64,000 bases of DNA from Hexactinellida sp. DTS-2022 (GCA_028753945.1 JAPNXP010000003.1:4464001-4528000), one strand, 5' to 3'. Shown: positions 11,346 through 24,983, counted from the stretch's first letter. Notes: generated by a model from the letters alone, not told the origin. Numbers and translations: made by a program.

Positions 11346-13542
11346 TATCTATTGTATCATTTGGAAGTTAGTTTCTATCTCATATATAAATGCGGTTTCT
11401 ATTCTCCCATCACTTTGACACAATCTGGACAAACAAACAAACAAACACACACAAACACACACACACACACACACACACGCAGATCAATGTCCTCATATCC
11501 GGTTTTTGTCCTCATATCGTCGAAAATGTCCTCATATCGTCGAAAATGTCCTCATATCCGGGTTTTTGTCCTCACATCTATAGATACGAGGACAAGTTTT
11601 TGCGATATGAGGACATCCTCCTGCACACACACAAACTAACAACAATCGAGTGTTAATAATATAGATAATGCAGTCGACTCTGCTTAATTGTTCACTTTGG
11701 TCCGAGGGTAGTTTAACCACATTAAGCGGATAATCCATTAATCGGTGGCTCTATTAAGCCGACTATACTGTATTTCAATCTTAGATCTCTGAGTTGGGCA
11801 TTGTACGTAGATGTTGTCGAGAAAGATGAAATTATTCACCTTGAAAGAAACTTTGGAGATTTAGATGTGATTTCCAGCATATCAACTGAGACAACTGATT
11901 ATAACTTGGACATCCTCGATGATGTAAACTGCACTGATGGCACATATCAACCTTTCAATTATGGAAAGGGAGCTGATATCTACGTACTTGATACTGGAAT
12001 CAAATATAATCATACAGACTTTGGGTAAAATGCAAAGTACATTTCTAATAATTTTGATGCTAAAGATGCATGAATTCCATTCACAATTACAACTACAAAC
12101 TAACGTGCTTCGCTCGCATCGCGGCATAAACAAACACACACCAATCGCTAAGCTGTTGGTGTGTGTTTTGATACTTCTAACATTAATATGAATTGTTTTA
12201 AAAATATTTAAGAAAGCTATCGTAATTATGACTTTCCGAAGTATCCCTTGATATTGCAATATTCCGCTATAATTTAGTGAAATTGACCATTAAACTACAC
12301 TCATCACTCTATACAGAGTATATTCTATATAATGCTAAATTTAGGTATTTGAATGGCTCGAGCGGTTCCAGAGCAAAGTTTTCAGGACGCGATATGGTCG
12401 ATGAGGGTCTGGGAACTAATTTACAAGGAGCAGATTGTGATGGCCACGGCACACACTGTGCAGGCATTGCTGGTGGTAGATACAGTGGAGTAGCCAAAGA
12501 AGCCAATCTATACAGCATAAGAGTATTGACTTGTACAGGATGGGGATACAAAAGTTGGTCTATAAAAGGCATTATCTATGTCACAGAACGGCACACTGCT
12601 AATATGAACAGGTGATTTATTAACATTCAGTCAACTAAGTGAGTGATTAATATGTTGGTTTCTAATATAGTACAAATAATTGTTTTTCGATCTGGTATTA
12701 AATTCTTGTAGAAATACAGTACACTAGCTTTTGGAACTCTGTCGCTTTGCTTCGGAAATCTCAATAAATACGTATTGGATTTTTTTTATTTCAAATTTTT
12801 ATAACAGATTTAATTGTTATTGCCAGAGAACCATTGTCAGTTCATCTTCACTATAGAGTTGCCCCTACGTTCATTTCGATATGAATTCAATTATCTTTCT
12901 ATTTTGCAAACAACAACTTTAAATAGTATTTACATATACTATACCCACTTTCGATATCACCATACATACTATTTGCTTATTACACCCGTTGATAATTAGT
13001 ATCTGGGTTTACTTTGAATTTCAATCAATTTCTACATAAAAAATCATCTATAAATATTCAGTTTATAATTTGTTTAAAAATAGACCTCAATTATCCGAAC
13101 TCACTTGGCTGGTGCCAATATAAATTAGATCCTAAATTTGGTGTATGTTTATTTTAAGCTTTCCTCTGGTTTCTATTATATCAAAGAAAGTATATGATAT
13201 AATTATTTGTCTTTCAGCTCTGACTACGTTGGAAGTGTAATAAGCTTGTCCTTGGGAGGCAGTATATCAACTATACAAGATAACGCTGTCGATACAGCTG
13301 TACATAATGGCGTTGTAGTAGTTACATCTAGTGGAAACTGGGCGAAGGATGCATGTGGTTATAGCCCAGGCAGGGCTGGTTATAATATTAACGTAGGAGC
13401 TCACTGTTATGATACAAGCTCTTGTAAGAAACCGATGGCATCTTTCTCAGATTTTGGAACATGTGTTGATATCATGGCACCAGGGGTTTCTATTAACAGT
13501 TCATACATGAACAATTCAGGTTAGTCTCATGTAATTCTTGTA

Positions 13543-13717
13543 CAGTCGAAATCGGTTTTTTTTGCCACGGGTTTTTTGCTTATTGGGTTTTTTTGCCTCC
13601 TTTTGTCGTGCAAAAATGTGATATCTTAATGTGTTTTCCATCTGGTTTTTTTGCGTATTGGTTTTTTGCCTCCTTTTGTCGTGCATTTTGGGGGGCAAAA
13701 AAACCCGATTTCGACTG
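13543..13717. mobile_element. TA-target MITE in intron 4 of gene B, 175 bp
   Basis: Inverted ends CAGTCGAAATCGG and CCGATTTCGACTG are flanked by TA on both sides (13,541-42 and 13,718-19), as expected for the Tc1/mariner/pogo group. The inside is T-rich with repeated TTTTTTGCCTCC and TTTGTCGTGCA motifs. Gene E has no insertion at this site. Confidence 0.8.
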
Positions 13718-14150
13718 TATTATTAAATATTGTATTATTAAATATTGTAAGTAATAGTGTTTTGGATAGGTATACAAATTGTTTGAAAATCGAATACCGA
13801 ACTTTCAATATGCGACATTTTAATATACAAATAATATCATCTAATTAATTAACATATCGTGTATCGATAATTTGGTTTTACTTGAAAAATAAGTCAAAAA
13901 TAATTATTTTTGCTTGTAAAACTGAATAGAAATTATTCTTATAGGTTTCGTTAAATGAGTGGCACATCAATGGCTTGTCGGATTAGCTGCAATTGTGAAA
14001 ACTGGTGACAAGACTATTACTGCTCTTGATGTCAAGGAGAGGATTAAAGCTAATGCAATAGATGATATTGACAGGTCAGCCATGAGCAATGAAGTGCAGG
14101 CTATTTCCCATGCCAAGAGGATGTACGTCACTCCTAACCTAAGTGCTTAA

Positions 14151-16700
14151 CTTATATTGCCTGCTAACTTACCTTTCTTCGCTCAATAATATCTATCATC
14201 ACCCAGTATTTACCTCAGAACTAGTATCCAGTATTTTCCTCTGAACTAATTATCCACGTATTTAGGCTTATATCCGATAACATGCTACTTATCTATTCTA
14301 ATATATTCAATTCGTGTTATCTAGTGTATCTTTAGGCCATTGACCTGTTATGATTCAGATTGCTATTATATTATGCTCATTAAATATAGGCTGACAATTA
14401 TTATTGTTACAATAGAATTTGTTAATAACTTAATAACTCAGAATATACTCAATTCATACTGTCCTGGATACTTTAGGCAGAGACGAAAATGGGATATATT
14501 AGTGTACTAATTATTGTACAGTAGTGTCCTAATCCGGTACTTATAATATGATATCACTATTGAATGTTTGTTGGGACCAAAAATTGGGCGCGACCAGTGC
14601 CACAATTGCCACAATTTCCGAATCCTATGCTTCTGATTGCAACACCTGAAATTATTACCAAAGGTCTTGCATAATACAGTAAATATTCATTACCTAAATA
14701 ATACGATTATAAATTTGATCGATATTTTGAATCGCTGATGATTTATGCCATCATCAACAGGTTTTTAGAGGCCAAAAATCATAATTGTTTACCCCAAATA
14801 CCAACCAGGATTTCACCCATACAAGATATTTAGTGAGCCTAGATTTAGTTTGAGCTCGTTCATACGGTGCTTGCTATACATCTTTGCACAGCTGTAATTT
14901 CAAGGTTTTTTCTTGTCTCGTGTGAAGAACGCATCATCAACAATGTTAAATTTAAAATGAATAGGATGCAATATATTAATTCAAAATAAGATATCCTTTT
15001 GACAGTTTCCAATGTACGTACTTAAATAATCAACTCAAAAATACTAGATTTATCAAAACCAGGATTTTATTCAGGGGTGTGCTAAATTTGAAAGAATGCT
15101 TTTCAAGGCGCGCAAAAATCGACAAATGCCCAAGAGACTTAATACAAATTGTGTATTTTTGGCATGCAAGAACGAGATCAAACTAAATCTAGGAGTGCAG
15201 AAATTTTGCCTCGATGAATGACTGACCAAAGATAGCTCCCTGGATAAATCGTTAATTACAACACGGCTTAACTCTATTATTGCAAACTCAATAGTATATT
15301 TAATCAGGCTTTCATCATGGCAAAGTTTTTGTTTGAGCGCGCGCCTAAAATACACATTTTTGTATTACATGAATGGAATTATATCTCGATTTTGCGCGCC
15401 TAGAAAAGTGAACTTCGTAATTTACACTTCTGTAGGCGCATAGCACAGGCCTGAATGAAACCCTCTCTTCAACTATGTCAAAGGTATCTATAGAATGCAA
15501 TTGTTTGTATTGAATCAATTTGAACTTAAGATGTAGTATGAGATAAAATTTAAAAAGATTATCATGTGGGACATCATGTGCATTCACACTTAATATTGAG
15601 AAACCTAGAACTGTAAATTCAATATCATGTGAATGTATTATCTGCTCTATAGATTCATTTAATATAATTTATGCAATTAATATCATTATCGGTAAAGAAT
15701 CGTGACAACTACACGAGTTATATAGAATTTGATAATCGAAAATGACTTAATGTAAATATTTTTGATTTCTGGAGCACAAAATATCAATGGAATATTTTTG
15801 AAATTTGGTTTAAAATAATATTCTATGGGAAGATCACTGTAACAACAACTAATAAAGTTAATATCTTAATTATACTACAGGCATTGAAATCTTAATTTAA
15901 CCCAAATATATTTACTAATTATATGTTAATTACCAAATCAATTTTAGGTGAAATTAAATATATAGTACCTCTTTATAACCATTCTAGATTCCTTGGATGA
16001 AAATTGTCGATTGATTGAAATTTGGAACATTATTGAATTAACCCACTTTTTTTCACAGATATTTGTATACAATTTGGATATAGTCGATGATAAAGTGTAC
16101 TAATCAAGTGAAATGAAACCAATGTACTGTAGGTTCTCGTTATTACAAATACCAAGGGGACTGTCGATTATTTTATATTTATTCGGGAAATTTGTATTAC
16201 TGGAGTGATTTGCAAGCATTTGTATAGATTATGGACCTTTTGTACTCTTTATTTCACCGATATTTCGCCTTACCAGTGTTCCTATACGGGCTGTAGCCAG
16301 AAAGATATAGTGGGTGGGGCTATGAGAAAGGACTAAGTGTCATATGTTATGAAAACTCCATGTATTTCAAAGGAGTTTAATTGGGCAGTAAGAATTCTGA
16401 GGCCCCCAAATTTCTCAAAAAGGGCTCATCTCCGCCCCTCCCAAAGTTCCCCCTGGATATGGGCCAGGTTCCTATTAATGGAATTCTACAGTATTTTACA
16501 CTAAAATTTAATCTGGTAAATACTATAGAAGCTATAAGTTTCTATTGATTATATTGGCTTCTAAATAATATTTTTGATAAAACTGGATACTATCGAGTTT
16601 TGCATCATGCATCTTAATTGAGAAACCGATAGTTAGCTGCATGTGATTTTATTATATTATTTCTATATACATTTCACATTTGTGCAATACTAATGATAAG
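14151..16700. other. B-C intergenic region
   Basis: No gene. It is the mirror of about 36,030-38,480. It holds several members of the short CAGG...CCTG element family rich in AGGCGCGC (about 14,800-14,880, 15,055-15,225 and 15,305-15,475) and an inverted CGTG-N7-CACG block at 15,701-15,715. Confidence 0.55.
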
Positions 16701-16706
16701 AATATT

Positions 16707-16945
16707 GTGGCAACAGCACGAGTCATTAAGAATGCAATAGAGACTGTATTAAATTATATTATCAAATAATTACGATTCTGGGATCGAAAATAATCAATTG
16801 AATAGAATTTTAAAATGAAATTCTTGAAATATTTTCGATACATTCTATTTCTGATACCCCAAGTATAAATACACCGATTTTTAATGGAAACATTCAACTA
16901 CACTTACAACAACAACAACATCTACAAAAGTGGGACATAAAACAG
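16707..16945 (+). promoter_or_regulatory. Promoter and non-coding exon of gene C
   Basis: GTGGCAACAGCAC (16,707-16,719) lies about 145 bases upstream of a TATA box (16,864-16,871). The non-coding exon has a CAA run and ends AACAG at 16,945 before GTATTT. The next exon starts at 17,526 after TTTAG. The 5'-UTR intron of this copy holds a segment of about 350 bases (roughly 17,145-17,495) with ACGGGG-type motifs that is absent from the A and D counterparts, probably an insertion. Confidence 0.7.
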
Positions 16946-18904
16946 GTATTTTTATGTAAATGCTTCTAATAAATGACATAGTTATTAAAAATAATTTGAC
17001 TATAACATACTTTATCACTGTTGATTAAAATACTACATTTATTAATACAATTTAACATGTATTCATAATCATTACTTAATTGCATGTTTATGAGTTATTA
17101 ATTAAGCTTTCATATGGAGGTGTAAAGTTTAATTTAAATTTGAGACACAACTATTGAACAAATAAAACAGTTTCATCAGGCCAGTCAAAATTAATTAATT
17201 CTTTATAAACCGGATTTTTTCAGAAAATAAGGACGGCGGACGGGATTTATTTTTTATTTCCATTAATATGCCAACAATAATTATTACTATTTTATTAAAT
17301 TAGAAAATCACATGACAACGGCCAAATGAATTAAAGTAGGGTAAATAAAAATTGATACAGTAGGAGTACTTTACACAAGTTTATAGCTAATATCTGACGA
17401 TTAAGTTCATAAAATAATAATATAATATATCCGGACGGGGAGTAAAAATTGGGACGGACGGGGATGATAAACAAGTCATTTATTTTATATGGCCTTATAG
17501 GATATTATTGATATTTAATTTTTAGAAGTGTAACAAGATAAAAATGAAAGTTCAAATTGTGTGTGCATTCCTATTGGCTACTTGTACCTTGACATTTTCC
17601 GGAAAAGTTATCATTGAGATTGAGAGGGAAAAGTACATAGTACTGTTGAAGGAAGGGGCTACAGATGAGCAGATAGAAGAGGTCATTCAAATAGTGGAGG
17701 GACATGAGGGGTCACAAAGGGAAGAGCTCTTCATAGAGTCAGACAATACTCTGCTACCATTGATCTTTGGAGACATCAGTGAAGAAACTGCTGATAAGGT
17801 ATGATTTCATTGATTTGTTATTAATAAATTTCCAGTATATTCATATTTAAAAATTTTTACTTTTTAATATTTTTATGTAATTTAGTATAAATCCAGTTAT
17901 TGAAAATCATTTATTCAACACCCGAGAATGAGTAAACCTTAGTTACCAACTTCAGTGCAAGCTCGTTAATATGAACACCAGGGGACAGTCAAAATGCTTT
18001 CTTCTTATCCGGAATTCGTATTAACCAGTATAATTTTCATTAAAAAAGCTTTGAAATAGTGTTCGTACTTCACATTAACAAAATTGTACAGCATTAGTTT
18101 ATAGACAAGGCCAATATCCTTCAATATAAATACCCGACTCTGCAAAGGTTAATTTGGATGTCAAAATTACCTTTCCAGTGCCTAAAGATTACATTAGAAA
18201 GCGTGTTAGACTATGGAGTAGAACTTGGTTAGTACGTACCTGGTTTAGTACGGAGTAACTTTGTGTAAACGAAGTTTGTCATTGTAAATGTATTACAATC
18301 TCTATGTAGTGTCAACTCAGTTAGTACACACTCGGATAATACTATTTTTTTCTTCCGAGGGTACGTACTAACCGAGTTCTACTGTTAGTAATTCCTTTAT
18401 TATTTGCTTTGCATTTTGTATTTTTATAAATTTCATATTTCGATCTCAGATTTCAGAATTGGACATTGTGGAAGTAGTTGAAGAAGACGAAATCATATAC
18501 CTTGATAGAAACATTGGAGATTCAAATGAGATATCCAATGATGATCTCGAGGAGTCTGAATACTCCACAGATACAGATCGATACAATTTGGACATCATTG
18601 ATGATGTTAATTGCATTGATGGCACATATGACCCTTTCAATTATGGATCGGGAGTTGATATATATATACTCGATACTGGCATCAATTTTGATCATATAGA
18701 CTTCAAGTAAATATAAGAAAATTATTTTAATTTGTTTAGTTATTTTCAAAATTTATAGTAAACTACTAAGAATTACTCTCCAAATTAGCCATTAAATATA
18801 TTTTGCTTGTATGTATAGCAATTTCAAATTCAATTATCGGAAATTTCATATTTGTATAGGAAATTAAAGGAGTACCTACAACTAGTGATTTGTTCTATTG
18901 AGTT

Positions 18905-19665
18905 TAGTGTAATATAGAGACACTAGCCGGGTGCCCGCGCTTCGCCGCGGTATTCTATCTAATTCACGGGATGTCTTATAATGAGTTTAAGATTTGAAAT
19001 ATGACGGATATCTAATATGACGGATGTGAAATGTGAAATATGACGGATGTGTAATATGACGGATATGACAGAAGTTAAAAATATTGTAAACGGTTGTGTT
19101 AATAATACGGGCACCATAGGTATGAGACTATTGACAACTCAATGCAAGCTGAAATTTTATTGGTTAAATCATGTCAGCGATAGCAAGGGACATTCAAATG
19201 TTGTTTTCTTTCATACACAATTGACCCATTGAATTATAGACCAATAAAACTCGAGTCAGAATAATGTGAAAAGTCTGCAATCTGATAGGTCAAGGTCGGT
19301 CGGACTCTCGCAAAGTGTGAAAAATAAGCATATGGTAAATTGCAAATTATGCATTATATTGACTTTAAAATATCATATTTGGATTCCTCATACACTAAAA
19401 GCTAGATTGCACGTTTGAAATGTTTTTCTAGCAGCACTGTGAACTATTGATAATCCCATTGAAATGTATGGGAAGGTGCCAAAAAAATCAAATATTTTGA
19501 GTTAACTTCGCGAGGAATGTAAATATCTCTTAAAAATTCCTTATTCAGGGTGGTGGGATAACTTCTAAGTGACATACAAAATTTGGTTCAGATCTGTTGA
19601 GGACTCTCAGAGGAGATGTGAGGACATACACACATACAAACAACTTTATATATATAGATGTGTAA
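18905..19665 (+). mobile_element. Unclassified insertion in intron 2 of gene C
   Basis: Starts with ACTAGCCGGGTGCCCGCG and a GCGCTTCGCCGCGG hairpin and ends with an ACACATACAAACAA stretch and TATATATAG. The matching intron of gene D (30,447-30,884) lacks it. Heads of similar type occur at 8,512 and 10,826 and near 41,095. The ends have no clear inverted repeats; a possible ATAGA flank is too short to decide the class. Confidence 0.5.
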
Positions 19666-20147
19666 ATAATAATACTAATAATAATAATCCTAAATAAAAT
19701 GTTCCCAAAATTATACTGCCTTGAATTTGTATCCCTAAACTATTGAGTTGTTGAACCCATGGTCTCCAAGATTGGTGAGGCTAATGGGTAAGGGGGCAAG
19801 TAACAAGGTTAGAGAGTATTCGCTAGAGTATATTAAATAATGCAACCCGTGATCTTTAATCTAGATGGGGAGATGGAAGGGATGGAAGCAGAGCATCTAA
19901 AGGATTCGATGTTCTTGATGGAAGATTTGGTACCAAGCAAAAAGGAAAAGATTGCAACGGACACGGCACTCACTGCGCTGGTGTTGCAGGTGGTTTGCAT
20001 AGCGGAGTAGCTAAGGATGCTAATCTCTTCAGCATAAGAATAATGAATTGCAAAGGAGCTGGATTTACGAGTTGGACTTTGGGTGGACTGATACAGCTAA
20101 AAAAGCTCCACTTGAAGAGAAAAGAGAGTTTATGGTAATATGTTATA

Positions 20148-20458
20148 CAGTGTAAGTTGTGCAATCTGACACCGTTGGGATAGTCAAAATGTCGCATTGC
20201 AAATTGTCGGATTATGCTGGCTCTAGTGCGGTGATTCCAAACCTGGGATCCACGGACGGCTGTAGGGGGTCCACAAGATGTATTACGGTCAATGGGAGGG
20301 ATCCACAGAATGTCTAATAAATACTATAGGAGGTCCACTTTTGAAAAAGTTTGGAATCGCTGCATTAATACATTGTCCGTTGCTCATTTGGGATAAGGAA
20401 AAGCGTCGGTTCTGCTGAATTCCGGATTATTTAGGGTCGGATTATACAGGTTCTACTG
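20148..20458. mobile_element. pogo-like TA-target MITE in intron 3 of gene C
   Basis: CAGT...CTG ends with TA on both sides (20,146-47 and 20,459-60) bound a segment containing the ATCCGAC/GTCGGATTA motifs. The counterpart in D is 29,871-30,163, so the insertion predates the C/D split. A partial relative is in the F intron near 24,460-24,650. Confidence 0.7.
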
Positions 20459-21959
20459 TATACCAAATTACCATTATATTAACAAAGGCACTATTATTGT
20501 CAGTATGAAATGTATCAATGAGTGCAAACTGAGATTGTGAAGTTGAGCAGAAATCATATTGAAGTTAAAATTTACTTTTCCCAGAAAATTTGGCATCTCC
20601 CTCCCTCCCCCTAAGTCGCTCTTTTTCCATTTTGTAAACAAAATGATAGTTTGTCATACATAGGTTAATTAAACGGCCCAATGTGCAGAATAACAATTAA
20701 GTCAGGTCGTTATATTATGAATAATATGCGAACTCAACTTAATGCAACCCCTCTATGTGTTGTTAATTTAGGACCATTGGCTTGTTCATTTTCCAAAGTT
20801 TTCATATTAAGCAGACGAAAAATTGTTCACAATAAGCAGGCCTAACTGTATCTTAATACAGTAAAACTTGATTATGACAGCAACCCCGGATTGAAAACTA
20901 AGTACGCATTATCCGAGTATACGTTCTAACCGAGTTTTCCATACAAGGTAAGTATACATTTTATAATCTTGTTGTATAAAAGTTTGTTTTATAAGCATAA
21001 TAAAAGTAGTACGTACTGTACTTTACAACCGTACAACGTAAATTAAATTCTCCTTTTTAGTAATGAATTTGTTGGAAGTATAGCAAGCATGTCTATTGGA
21101 GGTCCAGAATCTCTTATTATTAATTCAATGATCAATACAGCAGTGGAGGCTGGGATTGTAGTAGTGGTAGCCAGTGGTAATGAAGCGATGGACGCATGCC
21201 TTAGGAGCCCAGGGGGTGCTGGTCTTAATATCAACGTCGGAGCTCACGGTTACAGGAAGAACAGCTGCAAAAAACCAAAGCCACGCTACTCAAACTATGG
21301 AACGTGCGTTGATATCATGGCTCCGGGACTTGGTATTCTTAGTGCTAAATACAAGACTAACACAGATTTGTTTTTATGATAAACAATTTGTATATTCAAT
21401 ATGGAATTCAGTAGACTCTTGTAAATACAAAAATCAGAATCGTCTTATTAGTTGGAAATTCGTAATAACCGGAGCCACTTGTATGCATTCGTATAGGCTA
21501 GGCAAATAAAGTGTATACTCCTTAACCGATTTTCCGCTTTATCCGTGTTCATATTAACGAGAGTATATTATATTTTGGATGGACCTTTTCTAATGTAATT
21601 TTCGGACAGTGTCATTATATATTAACATCACACATTGACCTTTCCCAATCAGGAAAATTGAATCTGCATTTATGTTATCTTGGATAAATATTTATGGATA
21701 TATTTACGTGTGCCAGTAGCGACTACATTCCACTCAATTCTAGGTTTCAGTAAAAGGGTGGAACTTCTATGGCTTGTCCTCATGTTGCCGGATTAGCTGC
21801 ACTCATGAAAAGAGGTGACAAGAAGCTTACTCCTAGTGAGATTAAGGAGAGGATTAGAGATAATGGAATAGATGATATTGACAGGTCTGGCATGAACAAT
21901 GATGAGAAAAAAATTCCCATGCCAAGAGGATGTACGTCACTCCTAACCTAATTGCTTAA

Positions 21960-22906
21960 CTTATATTGCCTGCTACTTACCTTGCTTCGCTCAATAATAT
22001 CTATCTTTATCCAGTATTTATCCCAGAACTAATTATCTATTTAGGCTTATATCCGATAACATGCTACTTATCTATTCTATTAACTAAATTCGTGTTATCT
22101 AGTGTATCTTTAGGCCCTTAACCTGTTATGATTGCTATTATATTATGCTTATTAAATATTATCCTTTGGTGTCCCCTAAATGTAGTCTAACCATCAATTA
22201 AATAATTAAATGATTACTATATTGCACTACAAGCATTTTATAACTGGCATATACTTGTTTGGGATGGTTCAATAGGTGTCACACAACTGTTAATTAATCC
22301 CCACCCTTTTAATGATTGAATTGCTTCTTTTGAGAACTTTGTATAAGAAAAGTAAACAAATATATTTTACAATTTGGATGGGTTTCATGCATACAGTCAA
22401 ATTACTGCGATAGAGTGAACGAAGTTTTCAGATGTAATTTTTCATTACTTGTATTATGTATCTCCAGTTAAGACGAACACATTTTTACGGTCCCCTGGTG
22501 TTCTTACTAACGAGGTTCTACTGTACGTATATATTTGTTCGCATGTTCCGAGTTGATTGAAGAAACTGGACGGTTTCCGAATCTGATTTTTTTTGCATGC
22601 AGGGGTAAATATTATATGTTATTAACTAATAATATCCCTTAAATTGACTGTACATACATTTAGAGATCTTATGGACCCTAGGTGACTGCACTACCAATTT
22701 GCTGACTACCTACACAATACCAATGATATTTTTGAAAACGAATTAATTATTGTGAAAGTCGTTACATATTTCATTAATTGAAAAGCAATAATCATAAATT
22801 ACTACATTAATTAACTAACAATAGACGAGAGATAAATATATAAATGTATAAATAAATGGGTTTGAAATCAACTAAAGTAAGAGAATTGTAAGGTCGAATT
22901 AGTAGT
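21960..22906. other. C-F intergenic region (inner palindrome arm)
   Basis: No gene. About 22,145-22,906 is a near-perfect inverted copy of 26,975-27,760 and includes a CAGTAGAACCTCGTTA-type repeat fragment (mirror at 27,358). Confidence 0.6.
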
Positions 22907-24983
22907 CTATTGATATACAATGGCCCTCTTTGCTTCACCGAGCATCCGTACAATGAGTCGCATGTGATCTCTGTCAATGTCCTCTATTGCATCAGTCTTA
23001 ATTTTAGACTTAACTTCATCAGGAGTTAAAGTACTGTTATCAGCTAATGTCAGTGCGGATAGTCCAGCCACGTGAGGACAAGACATAGACGTGCCACTGA
23101 GTGCTACAAATCCTGCAGATAGTAAGATTAATAAAATAATACAACAATACTTAGGAAGTTAGGAAATACAGTCAAGTTCTGTATTAAGAACATTCAAAGA
23201 ACATTCCACTTCTCTCTAGCTCATAAAGAGCTAGAGAGCAGTGGTCGACAAATTAGGTGGTTTGGTGCCAAAAATCTTCTCTCGAACACTGTATATATTT
23301 GCATCTTTCGCTACTCCACTGCTTAAGCCTGCCGCTACCCCAGCGCAGTGAGTGCCGTGACCATTGCAATCTCTTCCCTCCTGATTTTCTCCATAAAATT
23401 AGTAAATTAGATCTATTCCCGGGAACTTAGCTCTGGTGCCAGTAGACCCATTTCTCCATCTAAACACAGGTGTGCAACGGTGATAAGATACCATAAGTAA
23501 GAAGTAGGATACAGTGGAGTGTCCCAAAAGGGGCACTCCGAGAAGCGGACAAGTCCTCTACAACGGACAGAAGTCATTTTTCCCAACGGGTCCGTTATTC
23601 GGAGCAGAGTGGACCATGGTTCGATGGGTCATGGGTCACCAATGTTGACCCATGGTCCACTCTGATTCGGAGACTCAACTGTAGTTGTCTATTCCGATAG
23701 TTCTATCAAAGGCTATGAACAGTTATTAAACAGTGACCAGAAATTATTGTAAATTCATATTATGTTTCTTAGAGTCATACAGTGCAGGGATTTCGTGCTT
23801 TGTCCAGGCGTCCAGGAATTTATTTGGAACAATTTTTTTTAAAATACCTAAAATCTTCATGATCATAGTTGACTCCAGTGTCTACTACGTAGATATCAAC
23901 TCCCGCTCCGTAATTGTAAGGTTCATAAGTACCATCCGTTGAATTTACTTGATCAAATATATCCAAATTGTAGCGAGTTGTGTCTTCAAAGTTCTCAAAG
24001 TTAGTACTGACATTTGTCAGGTGTTTACCACTAGCTCTCATTACTTGATCTATCTCAACAATGTAAACCATGTCCATATCGTCAACCTAAATTATAATTC
24101 CTTATCATAAATACGTATAACGCAATTATGTGTATCTATAGACCATTTAAAATTGGGACCAATAATTTAAGTAACTATACAACTTTAACTGTGCCGGCAG
24201 GGAATTATCTTTCCTGGACCCTCGAACTTGGTTAACAACTCACAAATATACTAATTTACCGTTATAACTGGCGGCCCCCTTGTTATATACTCTCCCACGG
24301 GCCTGGGACAACCCACCACTATTGTTACCTGAATTTGACCCATAGTGTATTCGTTCTCATCAGTGTCGTAGCTACACCAGCAAACTACATTCTGTGCCCG
24401 GGCTATTATAGAATGGTAAGGTGAGACGCACTCATACAAACCCTTGTGTATACTTAGAGTAGAACCTGCATAGCCAAATACCGTTGGGATAGGGAAAATG
24501 TCGGATTGCCAAATTGTTGGATTATTCAGTGGACGGCTGTAGGGGATCCACAAGATACATTACGGTCAATGGGAGGGGGCCACATAATGTATAATATTAA
24601 TATAGCTATAGGGGGTCCACGGTTTAAAATGTTTGGGAATCGCCAGTTTAGGTAATATACAGTTCACATCTCCTATCCGTAATATCGAATGAATTTTCAT
24701 TTTAATAAAAATTTAGTCGTGTACCCGAGCAATCACTGACTACATCACTGCTTCTTATAGGCGAATATTAATTAACAATTTATAAGAGCAAACTTACCAT
24801 TTGAGCAGCATTAGCACTCATATTCCCGAAAAAGATCGGTAGCAGAATATTTTCTGACTCAATGTGTAGTTCTTGACGAGTCATTGACTCGTACATCTCG
24901 ACCTCGTGAATGACGTGATCTATCTGGGCATCTGTAGATCCTTTCAGCAATATTATAATGTATCTGTCATTATTAGGTTCGCA
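22907..24983 (-). pseudogene. Gene F: truncated proteinase K-like protease pseudogene
   Basis: Minus-strand exons: I9 propeptide part to 24,798 (homology begins near 24,983), exon 2 at 24,086-23,848 with the Asp motif (IYVVDTGV), exon 3 at 23,459 to about 23,283 with the His motif, and exon 5 at 23,112-22,907 with GTSMSCPHVAGL and a normal TAG. The signal peptide and ATG are missing: upstream of the propeptide the sequence turns into the inverse of intron 2. Exon 3 has an in-frame TAA where G has a TTC codon (about 23,400). The end of exon 3, all of exon 4 and most of intron 4 are deleted, fusing directly at about 23,283 to sequence matching G at about 26,590. Confidence 0.85.
23590..23680. 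repeat. Short inverted repeat in intron 2 of gene F
   Basis: AGAGTGGACCATGG and its inverse CCATGGTCCACTCT surround a short spacer with GGGTCATGGGTC. The hairpin is inserted in a pogo-like repeat segment (ACAGTGGAGTGTCCC...) shared with G at 25,010-25,030, which lacks the hairpin. Confidence 0.5.

Larger units (their letters stand above)
10532..14150 (+). pseudogene. Gene B: proteinase K-like protease pseudogene (S8 with I9 propeptide)
   Basis: Coding exons read 10,532-10,780, 11,785-12,024, 12,345-12,611, 13,218-13,519 and 13,945-14,150, with phases 0, 2, 2, 1. Exon 1 gives signal peptide and I9 propeptide; exon 2 the Asp motif (IYVLDTGI); exon 3 the His motif ([13 protein letters not shown]); exon 4 the SLSLGG strand and the Asn of SSGN; exon 5 should give the Ser motif. 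Three lesions break it: a 4-bp insertion near 11,806-11,809 shifts the frame at the start of exon 2 (240 bases against 236 in E); a one-base loss creates TGA at 13,956-13,958; and 11 bases are lost just after, so GTSMACPHVAG is destroyed. The family is secreted subtilases; this copy cannot make active enzyme. Confidence 0.87.
17544..21959 (+). pseudogene. Gene C: proteinase K-like protease pseudogene
   Basis: Coding exons: 17,544-17,798, 18,450-18,706, 19,865-20,134, 21,061-21,365 and 21,744-21,959. Exons 1-4 are open: signal peptide and I9 propeptide, Asp motif (IYILDTGI), His motif ([14 protein letters not shown]), and the ASGN oxyanion residue. Three lesions are seen. The donor of exon 4 reads G|AT at 21,365-21,367 where D has G|GT. 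Exon 5 lacks one base before the Ser motif (about 21,755), so GTSMACPHVAG lies in the wrong frame and a TAG soon follows. A second one-base loss lies near 21,915. The C-terminal end of exon 3 (LKKLHLKRKESL) differs from the B/E version but is shared with D. Intron 2 is long because of the insertion at about 18,905-19,665. Confidence 0.87.

Noticed and set aside
12050..12190. Hairpin with CACACACCAA arms in intron 2 of B as an RNA gene
   Set aside because: Shared with E as intron sequence, imperfect, and without features of a known RNA class.
24251..24553. 100-codon minus frame in intron 1 of gene F
   Set aside because: Overlaps a pogo-like repeat fragment shared with introns of C and D; no domain.
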